Shown here in pieces: positions 44,766 through 54,173 of a DNA stretch of 64,000 bases. The notes below the pieces were generated by a model that ran no database searches, was not told the origin of the DNA, and worked only from the letters and a program-made list of their open reading frames with translations. The DNA is from CAVSRC01 sp963798195. Its GTDB lineage: Bacteria; Pseudomonadota; Alphaproteobacteria; Rhizobiales; Kaistiaceae. Where the stretch lies: the NCBI GenBank assembly GCA_963798195.1, contig CAWCSF010000011.1, positions 66,031-130,030 on the forward strand, read 5' to 3'. Numbering within the stretch: the first letter of the stretch is position 1; every line of letters starts with the position of its first letter. Position numbers and translations under genes: made by a program.

Positions 44766-44857
44766 CGGCGCCGCGCCCAGCGGAATCTGACGCTTCGCGA
44801 CAATCTTAGGCAATATTCGGCCTGATCCATAACGCGCCGCCGTTATGAATCGGACCC

Positions 44858-45382
44858 ATGGAAATCCTCTCACGGTCCCTTGTGGCGCTGGCCGCTGCAA
44901 GCGCGGCAATGTTCTTCTCCGCCCCTTCGATTTCTTCCGCCACCGCCGGCGACCTGATCGCGTTCGACAGCGGCTATATGCCCGGCACCATCGTGGTGCG
45001 GACCAGCGAGCGGCGGCTGTATCTCGTCCTCCATCAGGGACAGGCGATGCGCTACAAAGTCGGCGTCGGCCGGGCCGGCCGGCAATGGGCCGGCAACGCT
45101 TTCATCGAGGGGAAATTCGTTCGTCCTAATTGGGAGCCGCCGCTCGACGTGCGCCGCGACAGTCCCAATTTGCCAGACGTGATTCCAAGCGGATCGCCGG
45201 GCAATCCCATGGGCGCCGCTGCGCTCACCCTTTCAGGTGGCGAGTACGCCATCCATGGCACGAACGCACCGAAATCGATCGGCCGTTTCGTCTCCTATGG
45301 CTGTATCCGGATGTACAACCAGGACATCGCCGACCTCTACGACCGCGTGCGCGTCGGCACCCCGGTCGTGGTCACCCGCTGA
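44858..45382 (+). CDS. L,D-transpeptidase (second YkuD-domain protein)
   Basis: A 174-residue exported YkuD-domain enzyme: signal peptide up to about residue 28 (LVALAAASAAMFFSAPSISSA), IVVRTSERRLYLVLHQGQAMRY, and the active site HGTNAPKSIGRFVSYGCIRM with the nucleophilic Cys. It is compact, with the catalytic domain only. A short inverted repeat CATAAC-N8-GTTATG (44828-44847) lies directly before the start. It is distinct in sequence from the member at 32871. Confidence 0.92.
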   Translation: MEILSRSLVALAAASAAMFFSAPSISSATAGDLIAFDSGYMPGTIVVRTSERRLYLVLHQGQAMRYKVGVGRAGRQWAGNAFIEGKFVRPNWEPPLDVRRDSPNLPDVIPSGSPGNPMGAAALTLSGGEYAIHGTNAPKSIGRFVSYGCIRMYNQDIADLYDRVRVGTPVVVTR

Positions 45383-45399
45383 AACGCTTACTGGCAGCT

Positions 45400-46098
45400 T
45401 CAGTCGTGCACGATGACGTTGAGCAGCGCGCTATTGACCTTCATGCTGCCGTTGTACTCGATGAGGCCGAGCTTCCTGAATTTGTTGAGGAAGAAGTTGA
45501 TCCGCGCCCGCGTCGTCCCGACCCGTGCCGCCAACACTTCCTGGCTGATTTTCGGGTAGATCGGTCGCAGCTCGCCGTCGTTGTTGTAGTTTGCGAGCAG
45601 AAGAAGCAAACGCGCCAAGCGCTTTTCGCTGGAATTGAACAACTGATCGACCAGGTCTGCCTCAACCTGAATGTTCCGCGCGACCAGGAACTCCATGAAC
45701 TTCTCCGAAAAGTCGACGTTCTCGTGGAGCAGCCGGGCCATGGTGGACTTTTCGATCTTGATGACGCTGGCCTCTGTCGTGCAACTCGCCGAGGCTAGAC
45801 GCAGCGGCTGACCGGCGAGGCAGCCCTCGCCAAAGAAGTCGCCTGGGCCAAACAGCGCGATGACGCCCTCCTTGCCCTGTTGGGAGACTACGGTCAGCTG
45901 AACCTTGCCGCGCATGATGTAAAAAACCGCATCCGCGGGATCGCCCTGACTGAACACGACATCCTGCGCATTCAGTCCCACGTCGGTTCGTGCGCCGGCT
46001 GTTGCGTCGAGGACGATTTTCGGGTCGATGGTCTTCATGTCCGCAAGGGCATCCTGCTTACGCGGCGATCGCCGCTTTTTCTGCTTTTTTTCCGCCAT
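45400..46098 (-). CDS. Crp/Fnr family transcriptional regulator
   Basis: A 232-residue regulator. A Lys/Arg-rich N-terminal tail (about 20 residues) precedes a cyclic-nucleotide-binding fold (VFSQGDPADAVFYIMRGKVQLTV, GPGDFFGEGCLAG) and a Crp-type winged helix (ISQEVLAARVGTTRARINFFLNKF). No FNR-type N-terminal cysteine cluster is seen. The ligand is unclear: the Arg-Ser pair of cAMP-binding CRP is replaced (PLRLASASC). It is divergent from a sugar dehydrogenase, with a TGCACA palindrome between them that is a candidate operator. Confidence 0.9.
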   Translation of the reverse strand: MAEKKQKKRRSPRKQDALADMKTIDPKIVLDATAGARTDVGLNAQDVVFSQGDPADAVFYIMRGKVQLTVVSQQGKEGVIALFGPGDFFGEGCLAGQPLRLASASCTTEASVIKIEKSTMARLLHENVDFSEKFMEFLVARNIQVEADLVDQLFNSSEKRLARLLLLLANYNNDGELRPIYPKISQEVLAARVGTTRARINFFLNKFRKLGLIEYNGSMKVNSALLNVIVHD

Positions 46099-46245
46099 CT
46101 AGCGCGAAATCCTTTAAATGCCTCAGGACACGACCAGCTCTGACGGCAGCGATTTGTGTGGTTCACAGGGGGGCGCCGCGACCGGGCGACCTGCACCATG
46201 CGGTCGGCATGTTCGGCGAACAGAATCAAACAAGATATTCAATTC

Positions 46246-46263
46246 TGCACAATGCGATGTGCA
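46246..46263. promoter_or_regulatory. TGCACA-N6-TGTGCA palindrome, candidate Crp/Fnr-type operator
   Basis: A perfect 6-6-6 palindrome in the AT-richer divergent region between the Crp/Fnr-type regulator (start 46098) and the sugar dehydrogenase (start 46341). Its half-site spacing equals that of Crp sites (TGTGA-N6-TCACA). Binding by the adjacent regulator is inferred. Confidence 0.55.
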
Positions 46264-46340
46264 TTTTGAAGTATCAACCTAGTCGAACACAATAGTGCAA
46301 GTGCCAACCGAACGCGCGGGATATTCAGCGGGAGGATTTT

Positions 46341-47795
46341 GTGAAGCGCTCCGTTGCATTCATTACTGCCTTTCTGAGGTTTACAGCTTCCGCGTTCGCC
46401 GAGGACCACCCGGAATTCGCCGTGCGAGGTGAGACGCCGTTCAACATGAAGGTGCTGGTGACTGGACTCCAAGGGCCATGGGAAGTGACCTGGGGCCCGG
46501 ACGATTTCCTCTGGGTAACACAACGCACCAGCGGCCGAATCGTTCGCGTCGATCCGAAAGATGGCATGGAGTCGGTCGCGATCGATTTGCCCGACGTCGT
46601 CGCGCCCGGTGCGCAGGACGGCCTGCTCGGCATGGCCCTGCACCCCGAACTGCTGAAGGGCACCGGCAACGAGTACGTCTTCACGGCGTACACTTACGTG
46701 GACAAGGCACTTGGCCCCGACGAGACCGTGCGCGACCCGCACAGCCCATACCGATTCCTGTACACGAAGATCGTGCGGCTGACCTACGATCCGGCAACAG
46801 AAAAGCTGGGCGATCCGATGGTGCTGATCGCCGGGCTACCGGCGAGCAACGATCACAACTCCGGCCGGATGAAGATCGGACCAGACGGAAAGCTCTACTT
46901 CACCATTGGCGAAGGCGGGAATAACCGGCTCGGTAACGCATGCATCCCGATACAGGCCCAGCGGCTGCCCACCGCCGATGAGGTCGCCGCAACGGACTGG
47001 TTCGCCTATCAAGGCAAGTCCCTGCGGCTGAATCTCGATGGATCGATCCCCAACGACAATCCGGTGATCGCCGGCGTGCGCAGCCACGTCTTCACCTACG
47101 GCCATCGCAACATGCAGGGCATAGACTTTGCGCCCGACGGCACGCTCTACGCCTCGGAGCACGGCCCCACCTCCGATGACGAAATCAACATCCTCCAAGC
47201 TGGCGGAAACTACGGCTGGCCACACGTCTCGGGCTTCCGCGATAACAAGGCATACCAGTACGCACGCTGGGCCGATGCGTCGACGCCTTGCAGCCAACTT
47301 CGGTACGACGAGTTCGTTATCGATCCGTCTGTGCCGCGCGCCGATGAGACTTCATGGACGGAAGACTTCGTCAAACCGATCGCAACGATGTTCACGGTGC
47401 CCAGCGACTGGACCTTTGACGATCCTGTGTGCGGCGGCGTCGACTTCGTTTGCTGGCCCACGATCGCGCCTTCGAGCATCGCAGTGTACATGCCCGACAA
47501 AGGCGGAATTCCCGGTTGGGAGAACTCGTTACTGGTGACAACACTGAAGCGGGGGTCGATCTACCGACTGCCGCTCGCCGAAGACGGACGCTCGCTGCGC
47601 GGGCCGATCGAACGTTACTTCCAGTCCGAAAACCGCTTCCGCGACATCGCTTTCAGTCCCGACATGAAGACCATCTACGTTGCCACCGATCCCGGTGGAT
47701 GGGCGGAGGCAAGCGGCGGGGGAACGACGCAGCATATGCAGAATCCGGGCGCAATTCTCAGCTTTACCTACACCGGCGACGGTGCGACGAAATGA
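46341..47795 (+). CDS. PQQ-dependent sugar dehydrogenase (soluble glucose/sorbosone dehydrogenase fold)
   Basis: A 484-residue six-bladed propeller of the GSDH family. A short signal peptide is likely (SVAFITAFLRFTASAFA). Seen: LQGPWEVTWGPDDFLWVTQR, DGLLGMALHPELL, SNDHNSGRMKIGPDGKLYFT (the catalytic His and PQQ region), YGHRNMQGIDFAPDG and GGNYGWPHVSGF. Such enzymes oxidise aldoses in the periplasm with PQQ and calcium. Extra cysteines (TPCSQL, PVCGGVDFVC) may form disulfides. The start is GTG at 46341 behind GGGAGGA. No PQQ synthesis genes are in the window. Confidence 0.87.
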   Translation: MKRSVAFITAFLRFTASAFAEDHPEFAVRGETPFNMKVLVTGLQGPWEVTWGPDDFLWVTQRTSGRIVRVDPKDGMESVAIDLPDVVAPGAQDGLLGMALHPELLKGTGNEYVFTAYTYVDKALGPDETVRDPHSPYRFLYTKIVRLTYDPATEKLGDPMVLIAGLPASNDHNSGRMKIGPDGKLYFTIGEGGNNRLGNACIPIQAQRLPTADEVAATDWFAYQGKSLRLNLDGSIPNDNPVIAGVRSHVFTYGHRNMQGIDFAPDGTLYASEHGPTSDDEINILQAGGNYGWPHVSGFRDNKAYQYARWADASTPCSQLRYDEFVIDPSVPRADETSWTEDFVKPIATMFTVPSDWTFDDPVCGGVDFVCWPTIAPSSIAVYMPDKGGIPGWENSLLVTTLKRGSIYRLPLAEDGRSLRGPIERYFQSENRFRDIAFSPDMKTIYVATDPGGWAEASGGGTTQHMQNPGAILSFTYTGDGATK

Positions 47796-48242
47796 CTGCT
47801 GCCTCTTTGTGCAGGCCGTGGAGAGCCGCGAAGGCATGTTGTGTTGACACTGCCGGATGGGCGGGCCTACGTTTCGATCAATGAAACCCGGAGTTGCTTT
47901 GGGGGGAAGCGAAGCAGCGCACCGGAGCGGGAGGAAATCTGGGAGGTCCGGCCGCTACCATTCCTGGCGGCTGAATGAACGCAACTGCAATAACGCGGCG
48001 AGCTGGCGACGGTGTGCCTGATGGAGGTCGGGCAAGCTGACGGTCGCTTTGGCCACGCCGGCTGCAGCGCAACGCGGGACGAGAAAGCCTGACACATTGT
48101 CCGGTATGGCGCTGCCCGAGCTGCATTTCAGCAAGCGCCGTGGGAGGAAAAGCGAAACGAACTTGGAAGGACAAAGCGTGGCCATTTCTCTTCATGAAAG
48201 AGGATGCCCGCTGACATTTAGTAACCAGGGAGGAACTGTCGC
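47796..48242. other. Gene-free interval upstream of the ABC transporter operon
   Basis: 447 bases with no supported gene. A candidate promoter is TTGACA (47844-47849), 18 bases, TACGTT (47868-47873); the -10 is weak. A strong GGGAGGAA ribosome-binding site precedes the solute-binding protein start. No clear operator or terminator is visible. Confidence 0.45.
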
Positions 48243-50027
48243 ATGATCAAGAGAAAGTTTGTTGCCGCAGCGCTGCTTGCTGTGGCGGCCGCGTTCGCGT
48301 CGCCTGCTTTTGCGCAGAATGCTGCCGCGCCAACTGAAATCAAGCCCGACAAGCCGCTGGCCGACGTTCCGCGCAACCAGACGCTCGTTCTGGGCTGGAG
48401 CATCACGTCGCCGATCGGCGTCACCAATCCGTGGGCGATCCCCGGCTACACCCATCAGGAAGGCAATGCCTTCATGTATGAGCCGCTGATGTACTTCGGC
48501 ATCTTCGCCGACAAGTACATCCCGTGGCTGGCGACCGCCATGGACTACAACAAGGATTTTACCGAGCTCACGATCAAGCTCAATCCGAAGGCCGCGTGGA
48601 GCGACGGAACGCCCGTCACCTCGAAGGATGTTGCGTTCACCTTCGAAGGCCAGATGAAGAACGAAAAGCTGCCCTACCACACCGACTTCGTCCAGTTTGT
48701 CGACACGGTCACAACGCCCGACGACGCCACCGTGATCGTGAAGTTCAAGATTCCGGCGCCGCACTTCAAGTTCCAGGTGCTGACCCTGAAGTTCGATACC
48801 GGTATCCCGATTGTTCAGGCAGCCTGGGAATCCAAGCAGCCCGACGTCAACGCGGCCGCTGGCGGTACCGAAATTCCGCATTCCGGTCCGTACGATCTCG
48901 TCGCCTGGAACGCCAACCAGAAGATCTTCAACCTGCGTGAGGATTGGTGGGCGGTGAAGGCGGGCATCGCCGACGAGCCGGCGGTGAAGCGCATCGTGAT
49001 GGTCAACCTGGGTGGTCAGGTCGGCCAGAACATGGACACTGTCGCCCAGCGCATCGTCAACAACGAGATGGACTCCTCCCTCGACATGCGCGCCCAGGTG
49101 ATCGGCAACATCCTTGCCCAGAACCCGAAGGTCGACGGCTGGCAGGGCAAGGATCCGCCCTACGGCTATCTCGACTGGTGGCCGAACTCGCTGTGGATGA
49201 ACGACCAGCTCGCTCCCTACAACGATGCGAAGGTGCGCCGCGCGATCAGCCTGATGATCGACCGTGATAAGATCGACACGATCCTCTATGACGGCTCGAA
49301 GATCGCCACCATCTATCCTTTCCCGCTCTATCCGGCGCTGCAGAAGTTCGTGGACACGCCGGAGGTGAAGGCTCTCGAGGCGAAGTATCAGCCCCGCAAA
49401 TACGACCTCGAGGAGAGCGCCAAGCTACTGACCGAAGCCGGCTTCAAGAAGAACGGCGACGGCATGTGGGAGAAGGACGGCAAGACCATCAACGGCACGA
49501 TTCAGGGCTTTGAAGGCATCCACTCCGACATCGCCCCGATTCTGGTCGAAATGCTGCGCAAGGGCGGCATCGATGCCGCGGTCAACTTCGGCACCGACGC
49601 CTATCAGAACATGGTGGACGGCGTTCCGGGCTTCTACATGTTCGGCCACGGCGCCAGCCTGAAGGACCCGTATGCGGCCTTCGAGCTGTTCGACGGCAAG
49701 TACAGCACCTCTATCGGCACATCTGCCGGCAACAACCGGTTCTCGCGCTACAAGAATCCGGAATACGACGCCATCATGAACCAGATGGCGCCGCTCGACC
49801 CGGATTCGCCCGAGTTCTTCAAGCTCGCCGTACAGGCGATGGAAATCTACTGGCGTGACCAGATCGACGTACCGATCATCCAGTGGCTCCACCGCATCCC
49901 GTACAACAATACGTACTGGACCAACTGGCCGAGCGCCAAGAACGTTTCGCGCGGCGAGAACGGTGCCTTCTGGGCCCACACCGGCCTGCTGGTGGTTACC
50001 GGCCTCAAGCCGACCGGCGCTCAATAG
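48243..50027 (+). CDS. ABC transporter solute-binding protein, family 5 (peptide/oligosaccharide type)
   Basis: A 594-residue periplasmic binding protein of the SBP_bac_5 family. The signal peptide is clear (FVAAALLAVAAAFASPAFAQ), and the mature part has LTIKLNPKAAWSDGTPVTSKDVAFTFEG and VRRAISLMIDRDKI, typical of the family. Family 5 proteins bind oligopeptides, nickel or oligosaccharides. The linked UxuA-like dehydratase and epimerase genes point to a uronate-containing saccharide; this is inference. It is the first gene of an operon and separated from the permeases by a strong hairpin. Confidence 0.92.
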   Translation: MIKRKFVAAALLAVAAAFASPAFAQNAAAPTEIKPDKPLADVPRNQTLVLGWSITSPIGVTNPWAIPGYTHQEGNAFMYEPLMYFGIFADKYIPWLATAMDYNKDFTELTIKLNPKAAWSDGTPVTSKDVAFTFEGQMKNEKLPYHTDFVQFVDTVTTPDDATVIVKFKIPAPHFKFQVLTLKFDTGIPIVQAAWESKQPDVNAAAGGTEIPHSGPYDLVAWNANQKIFNLREDWWAVKAGIADEPAVKRIVMVNLGGQVGQNMDTVAQRIVNNEMDSSLDMRAQVIGNILAQNPKVDGWQGKDPPYGYLDWWPNSLWMNDQLAPYNDAKVRRAISLMIDRDKIDTILYDGSKIATIYPFPLYPALQKFVDTPEVKALEAKYQPRKYDLEESAKLLTEAGFKKNGDGMWEKDGKTINGTIQGFEGIHSDIAPILVEMLRKGGIDAAVNFGTDAYQNMVDGVPGFYMFGHGASLKDPYAAFELFDGKYSTSIGTSAGNNRFSRYKNPEYDAIMNQMAPLDPDSPEFFKLAVQAMEIYWRDQIDVPIIQWLHRIPYNNTYWTNWPSAKNVSRGENGAFWAHTGLLVVTGLKPTGAQ

Positions 50028-50043
50028 AAATTGCCGCGTCACG

Positions 50044-50071
50044 GGTGTGCGCCTTCGGGCGCACACCTTTT
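50044..50071 (+). terminator. Intercistronic hairpin after the solute-binding protein gene
   Basis: GGTGTGCGCC, TTCG tetraloop, GGCGCACACC: a perfect 10-bp stem followed by four T. It sits between the binding protein and the first permease. In such operons a hairpin here typically causes partial termination or protects the upstream mRNA, so that the binding protein is made in excess. Confidence 0.8.
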
Positions 50072-50098
50072 CCTGATTTCATGCGGGAGCATGGCTGA

Positions 50099-51100
50099 GT
50101 GTCCACGTTACGGCTGGTCGTCCGACGCGTTTTCTTTCTCATCCTGGTGATCTGGTCGGCCTCGACCATCGTGTTCTTCGTTCCGCGCTTCTCGTCGCGC
50201 AACGCCATCCGCGAACGCTTCGCGGAACTCGCCCGCAATGGCGGCTTCTCAACCGGCGACCTGGAGAAGATCGTGGCGTCCATGCAGCACCAGTTCGGCC
50301 TCGACCGGCCGCTGCTGCCCCAATATCTCGACTACCTGAACAGCATCGTTCACTTCGATTTCGGCTACTCCCTCGGCAAGTATCCGGCGACGGTGACCGG
50401 CCTCATCCAGCAGGCGCTGCCGTGGACGATCGGCCTCATCCTCGTCACGACGATCCTCAGCTTCCTGATCGGCACGCTGCTTGGAGCCATCGCCGCATGG
50501 CCACGCGCGCCGCAATGGGCGCGATCGGTGGCGACGCCCTTCGTGCTGTTCACCGGCGTGCCGCCAGTGCTGGCCGGCGTGCTGCTGCTCTTCTTCGTCG
50601 GCTTCAAGCTCAAGCTGCTGCCGCTTGGCGGCGCCTATTCGATTGGCACCATCCCGGACTGGTCCTGGCGTTTCGCCGTCGACATGGGCGTGCACCAGAT
50701 TCTGCCGGCGCTCTCGCTGATCCTCGGCTCGGTCGGCGGCTGGGTGCTGTCGATGCGCGGGATGGGCATCACCATCCAGGGCGAGGACTATGTGAACTTC
50801 GCCGAGCACAAGGGTCTCAACGGCGTCCGCATCTTCCGTGACTATTATCTGCGCAACGCGATCGTGCCGCAGGTGACGGGACTGGCTCTCGCGCTCGGCA
50901 CCGTGGTGACGTCGGCGGTGATCGTCGAGGGTATCTTCGGCTTGCCCGGCATCGGCACGCTGCTGCAGGACGCCATCCGGTCCAACGACTTCCCGGTGAT
51001 CTACGGGATCGTCATCTTCATCACCATCGCAATCGCGACCCTGATGGTGGCGATGGAATTCGTGTACCCGCTGCTAGATCCTCGCATCAAGAACCAGTAA
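50099..51100 (+). CDS. ABC transporter permease (DppB/OppB type)
   Basis: A 333-residue inner-membrane permease with about six helices. It starts at GTG 50099 (STLRLVVRRVFFLILVIWSAS) behind GGGAG. The cytoplasmic EAA loop that contacts the ATPase is seen around AEHKGLNGVRIFRDYYLRNA, and VEGIFGLPGIGTLLQDAI is typical of the DppB/OppB family. It pairs with the DppC-type permease that begins 12 bases downstream. Confidence 0.92.
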   Translation: MSTLRLVVRRVFFLILVIWSASTIVFFVPRFSSRNAIRERFAELARNGGFSTGDLEKIVASMQHQFGLDRPLLPQYLDYLNSIVHFDFGYSLGKYPATVTGLIQQALPWTIGLILVTTILSFLIGTLLGAIAAWPRAPQWARSVATPFVLFTGVPPVLAGVLLLFFVGFKLKLLPLGGAYSIGTIPDWSWRFAVDMGVHQILPALSLILGSVGGWVLSMRGMGITIQGEDYVNFAEHKGLNGVRIFRDYYLRNAIVPQVTGLALALGTVVTSAVIVEGIFGLPGIGTLLQDAIRSNDFPVIYGIVIFITIAIATLMVAMEFVYPLLDPRIKNQ

Positions 51101-51111
51101 GGGGCAAACCA

Positions 51112-52011
51112 TTGGCCGTCGCTGAGTGGGTACCGGAAGCCGTAAGACAGCCAGGTCGTCTGGCGTTGTTCCTGCGCTACCTGCGAAGGAACAAGAGCCT
51201 ATCGATAGGCCTCTTCGTGCTTTTCCTTCTTGTCGCCTTCACCGTCATCGGCCTTCTGACCGTCAATCCCGAGGATGCATACCCGCTCTCGGCCCCGACG
51301 CGGAAACCGCCGAGCTGGCAATATCCACTGGGCACGGACTTCTTCGGACGCGATCTGCTCGCAGCAATGGCGGTCGGCATGTGGCAGACGGCCGTCATCG
51401 GCGTCATTGCCGGCGCAATCGGCACGTTCATCGGCGTCGTGCTCGGTTTCGTCTCGGCCTATTTCGGCCGCTGGACCGACACCGGCATCCGCAGCGTCTG
51501 CCAGGTGCTGCTGCCGATCCCGGTGCTGCTGATCCAGGTGGTGATCGCAGGTTCGCTCGATAAGCGCGATGTGACCATCTACACGATGGCGTTCATCGTG
51601 GTGCTGCTTGCCTGGATGTGGCCGACGCTGGTCATTCGCTCGCAAGTGCTCACCATGAAGGAGCGCCAATTCGTCTCGGTCGCGAAGCTGTCGGGCGTGA
51701 GCGACTTCGGCATCATCTTCAAGGAAATCCTGCCGAACCTCCTGCCCTTCATCGCCGCCGCATTCGTCGGCCAGGTTTTCGCGGCGGTGTTCGCCTCATT
51801 CTACCTTGCCGTTCTCGGCCTCGGTCCGCTGCGCGAGCCGCTGCTCGGAAATATCATCTGGGCCGCCCAGTCGCAGGGCGCCTTCTTCAACGGCTGGTGG
51901 TGGTGGCCGATCGAGCCCGCGGTCGGCATGATTCTCATTCTCGGATCGCTTGCGCTGATCATCATGGGACTGGACGAATTGGCCAATCCTCGCGTGCGCA
52001 AGGCGGAATAG
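51112..52011 (+). CDS. ABC transporter permease (DppC/OppC type)
   Basis: A 299-residue permease. The N-terminal OppC_N helix (SIGLFVLFLLVAFTVIGLL), HPLGTDFFGRD-type segment (here YPLGTDFFGRDLLAAM) and the EAA loop (VSVAKLSGVSDFGIIFKEILPN) are visible. The start is TTG at 51112 following AAGGGGCAAACC. Forms a heterodimer with the preceding permease. Confidence 0.92.
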   Translation: MAVAEWVPEAVRQPGRLALFLRYLRRNKSLSIGLFVLFLLVAFTVIGLLTVNPEDAYPLSAPTRKPPSWQYPLGTDFFGRDLLAAMAVGMWQTAVIGVIAGAIGTFIGVVLGFVSAYFGRWTDTGIRSVCQVLLPIPVLLIQVVIAGSLDKRDVTIYTMAFIVVLLAWMWPTLVIRSQVLTMKERQFVSVAKLSGVSDFGIIFKEILPNLLPFIAAAFVGQVFAAVFASFYLAVLGLGPLREPLLGNIIWAAQSQGAFFNGWWWWPIEPAVGMILILGSLALIIMGLDELANPRVRKAE

Positions 52012-52016
52012 AGATC

Positions 52017-53045
52017 ATGAATTCGACAGTGATGGATCGTCAGGCAGGTCCACGACCCGCGACCGGGCGCGCCGCCGATGGCCACCAGGTTCTCCAGGTG
52101 CAGGACCTCGAGGTCACCTACTACACCGACGCCGGACGGGCCAAGGCGCTGGACGGCGTCAGCTTCACGCTCAATGCCGGCGAGAAGCTCGGCATGGTGG
52201 GCGAATCCGGCTCAGGCAAGAGCACGCTGGCCCTCGCCATGATGCGCATGATCAAGCCTCCCGGGCGCATCGAGGGCGGCAAGGTCATCGTCGGCGGGAC
52301 CGACCTCACGTCCCTCGACGACGAGGCAATGCGCAAGGCGCGCCTCAGCAAGATCGCATACATCCCGCAAGGCGCGATGAACTCGCTCAATCCTGTCATG
52401 CGGATCGGCGCGCAGATGCTCGATTCACTCAAGTCCCACAACGCAGGCGGGACCAGGTCGGGGTTCGAGGAACGCTGCAAGTCCGCCCTGCGGTCCGTCG
52501 ATCTCGACCCTGGCGTTTTCCGCATGTACCCGCACGAACTCAGCGGCGGCATGAAGCAGCGCGTCTGTATCGCCATCGGAGTTCTGCTTCGCCCGCAGGT
52601 GATCATCGCCGACGAGCCGACCAGCGCCCTCGACGTGGTCACCCAGCGTCAGGTGATGGAAACCATCGATCGTGTCCAGACGGACCTGAACGCCGCCGTC
52701 ATCCTGATCGGCCACGACATGGGACTCATGGCGCAATTCGTCGACAAGGTCGCGGTGATGTATGCCGGGCGCCTGGTCGAGGTGAGCACCGTCCGGGAGA
52801 TGTTCACCGATCCCAAGCATCCCTACGCCAAGGCGCTGATCAACAGCTTGCCAAGCCTGGACAACAAGGGGGTCTTCCAGGGAATACCCGGGCTCGCCCC
52901 CTCGCTGCTACGCGTGCCAAGCGGTTGCGCCTTTCACCCCCGCTGTCCCGACGCTATGGAAATCTGCAGCAAGGTCCGCCCGGAGGCAGACTTGTTGCCG
53001 GGCGGACGCAGCGTGACCTGCCACTTGTTCGACAAGGAGGCATGA
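52017..53045 (+). CDS. ABC transporter ATP-binding protein (DppD/OppD type)
   Basis: A 342-residue ATPase: Walker A GESGSGKST, Q-loop AYIPQGAMNSLNPV, signature LSGGMKQR, Walker B VIIADEPTSALD, and H-loop IGHDMG. The C-terminal oligopeptide-transporter extension with cysteines (CAFHPRCPDAMEIC, VTCHLF) is present. It begins 5 bases after the permease and overlaps the second ATPase by ATGA. Confidence 0.93.
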   Translation: MNSTVMDRQAGPRPATGRAADGHQVLQVQDLEVTYYTDAGRAKALDGVSFTLNAGEKLGMVGESGSGKSTLALAMMRMIKPPGRIEGGKVIVGGTDLTSLDDEAMRKARLSKIAYIPQGAMNSLNPVMRIGAQMLDSLKSHNAGGTRSGFEERCKSALRSVDLDPGVFRMYPHELSGGMKQRVCIAIGVLLRPQVIIADEPTSALDVVTQRQVMETIDRVQTDLNAAVILIGHDMGLMAQFVDKVAVMYAGRLVEVSTVREMFTDPKHPYAKALINSLPSLDNKGVFQGIPGLAPSLLRVPSGCAFHPRCPDAMEICSKVRPEADLLPGGRSVTCHLFDKEA

Positions 53046-54052
53046 GCGTGGCAAACCTTCTGGAACTCAACCACATTTCCAAGGTCTATTCGCGCGGCCT
53101 TATCAAGGCCACGTCGACAACCGCTCTGAGCGACTTCTCACTCACGCTGCGCGAAGACGAACCGACCATCCTGACCGTCGCCGGCGAGAGCGGCAGCGGC
53201 AAGACGACCCTCGCCATGCTGCTGCTCGGCTTCATCGAGCCGACGGCGGGCCAGATCGTCTATCGCGGCCGGGACATCAGCACACTGCACGGCGAAGAGC
53301 GCATGACGTTCCGCCGCGAGGTGCAGGCGGTGTTTCAGGATCCGTTTGCGGTCTTCAATCCGTTTTACACGGTCGATCACCTGCTGACTGTGCCTATCCG
53401 CCGTTTCAAGCTCGCGAAGTCGAAGTCGGAAGCGCGCGACAGAATGTATGAGTCGCTGACAGCGGTCGGGCTCCGCCCCGAGGACGTGCTCGGACGGTTC
53501 CCGCATCAGCTCTCCGGCGGGCAGCGCCAGCGCATCAACGTTGCACGCGCCCTGTTGCTGCGGCCACGTCTGCTGATCGCCGACGAACCGGTCTCGATGG
53601 TCGACGCATCGCTCCGTGCCAACATCCTGGAGACGCTGCGCAAGCTGCAACAGGATTATGGCGTTTCCATCATTTACATCACACACGACCTGACGACCGC
53701 CTTCCACATCGCCAAGTCGATCATCGTGCTCTATCGCGGGGCGGTGATGGAGGCAGGCGACGTGGACTCCGTTATCAAGCGGCCGCAGCACCCCTACACA
53801 CAGCTTCTCGTCGACTCGATCCCGTGGACCGATCTCGACAAGCGGTGGGGCGAGCACCCGATAAAGGCGCGCGAATCGTCAGCCAAGAGCATCGGTTGCC
53901 TGTTCCACTCCCGCTGCCCGGTCCCCATGGACGTTTGCGACCAACGGCCACCCCTCTTCCGCATCGACGCGCATCACACCGCATCCTGCTTCCACTTCGG
54001 CGCGCAGCCGAAAGTTGAATCCGATCACCTGTCCGAATTGTTGCCGGTCTAG
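53042..54052 (+). CDS. ABC transporter ATP-binding protein (DppF/OppF type)
   Basis: A 336-residue ATPase: Walker A GESGSGKTT, AVFQDPFAVFNPFYTV, signature LSGGQRQR, Walker B LLIADEPVSMVDASLR, ITHD, and the C-terminal cysteine extension (CLFHSRCPVPMDVC). The SMVDAS wording instead of SALD is, to my recollection, common in the oligosaccharide-type members of this family rather than in dipeptide importers, and would favour a saccharide substrate. Translationally coupled to the preceding ATPase. Confidence 0.92.
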   Translation: MSVANLLELNHISKVYSRGLIKATSTTALSDFSLTLREDEPTILTVAGESGSGKTTLAMLLLGFIEPTAGQIVYRGRDISTLHGEERMTFRREVQAVFQDPFAVFNPFYTVDHLLTVPIRRFKLAKSKSEARDRMYESLTAVGLRPEDVLGRFPHQLSGGQRQRINVARALLLRPRLLIADEPVSMVDASLRANILETLRKLQQDYGVSIIYITHDLTTAFHIAKSIIVLYRGAVMEAGDVDSVIKRPQHPYTQLLVDSIPWTDLDKRWGEHPIKARESSAKSIGCLFHSRCPVPMDVCDQRPPLFRIDAHHTASCFHFGAQPKVESDHLSELLPV

Positions 54053-54173
54053 GAATACGCGGCTTGCCAGCCATCTCGATCATCTCCTGCCTGTAGGTCC
54101 GTCGCCTTTCGATGCGCTGCTCCGCGGCCGGGCACCGATCGTGCGTGGCCGGGAAACAGAGGAAGCCAGTTTC

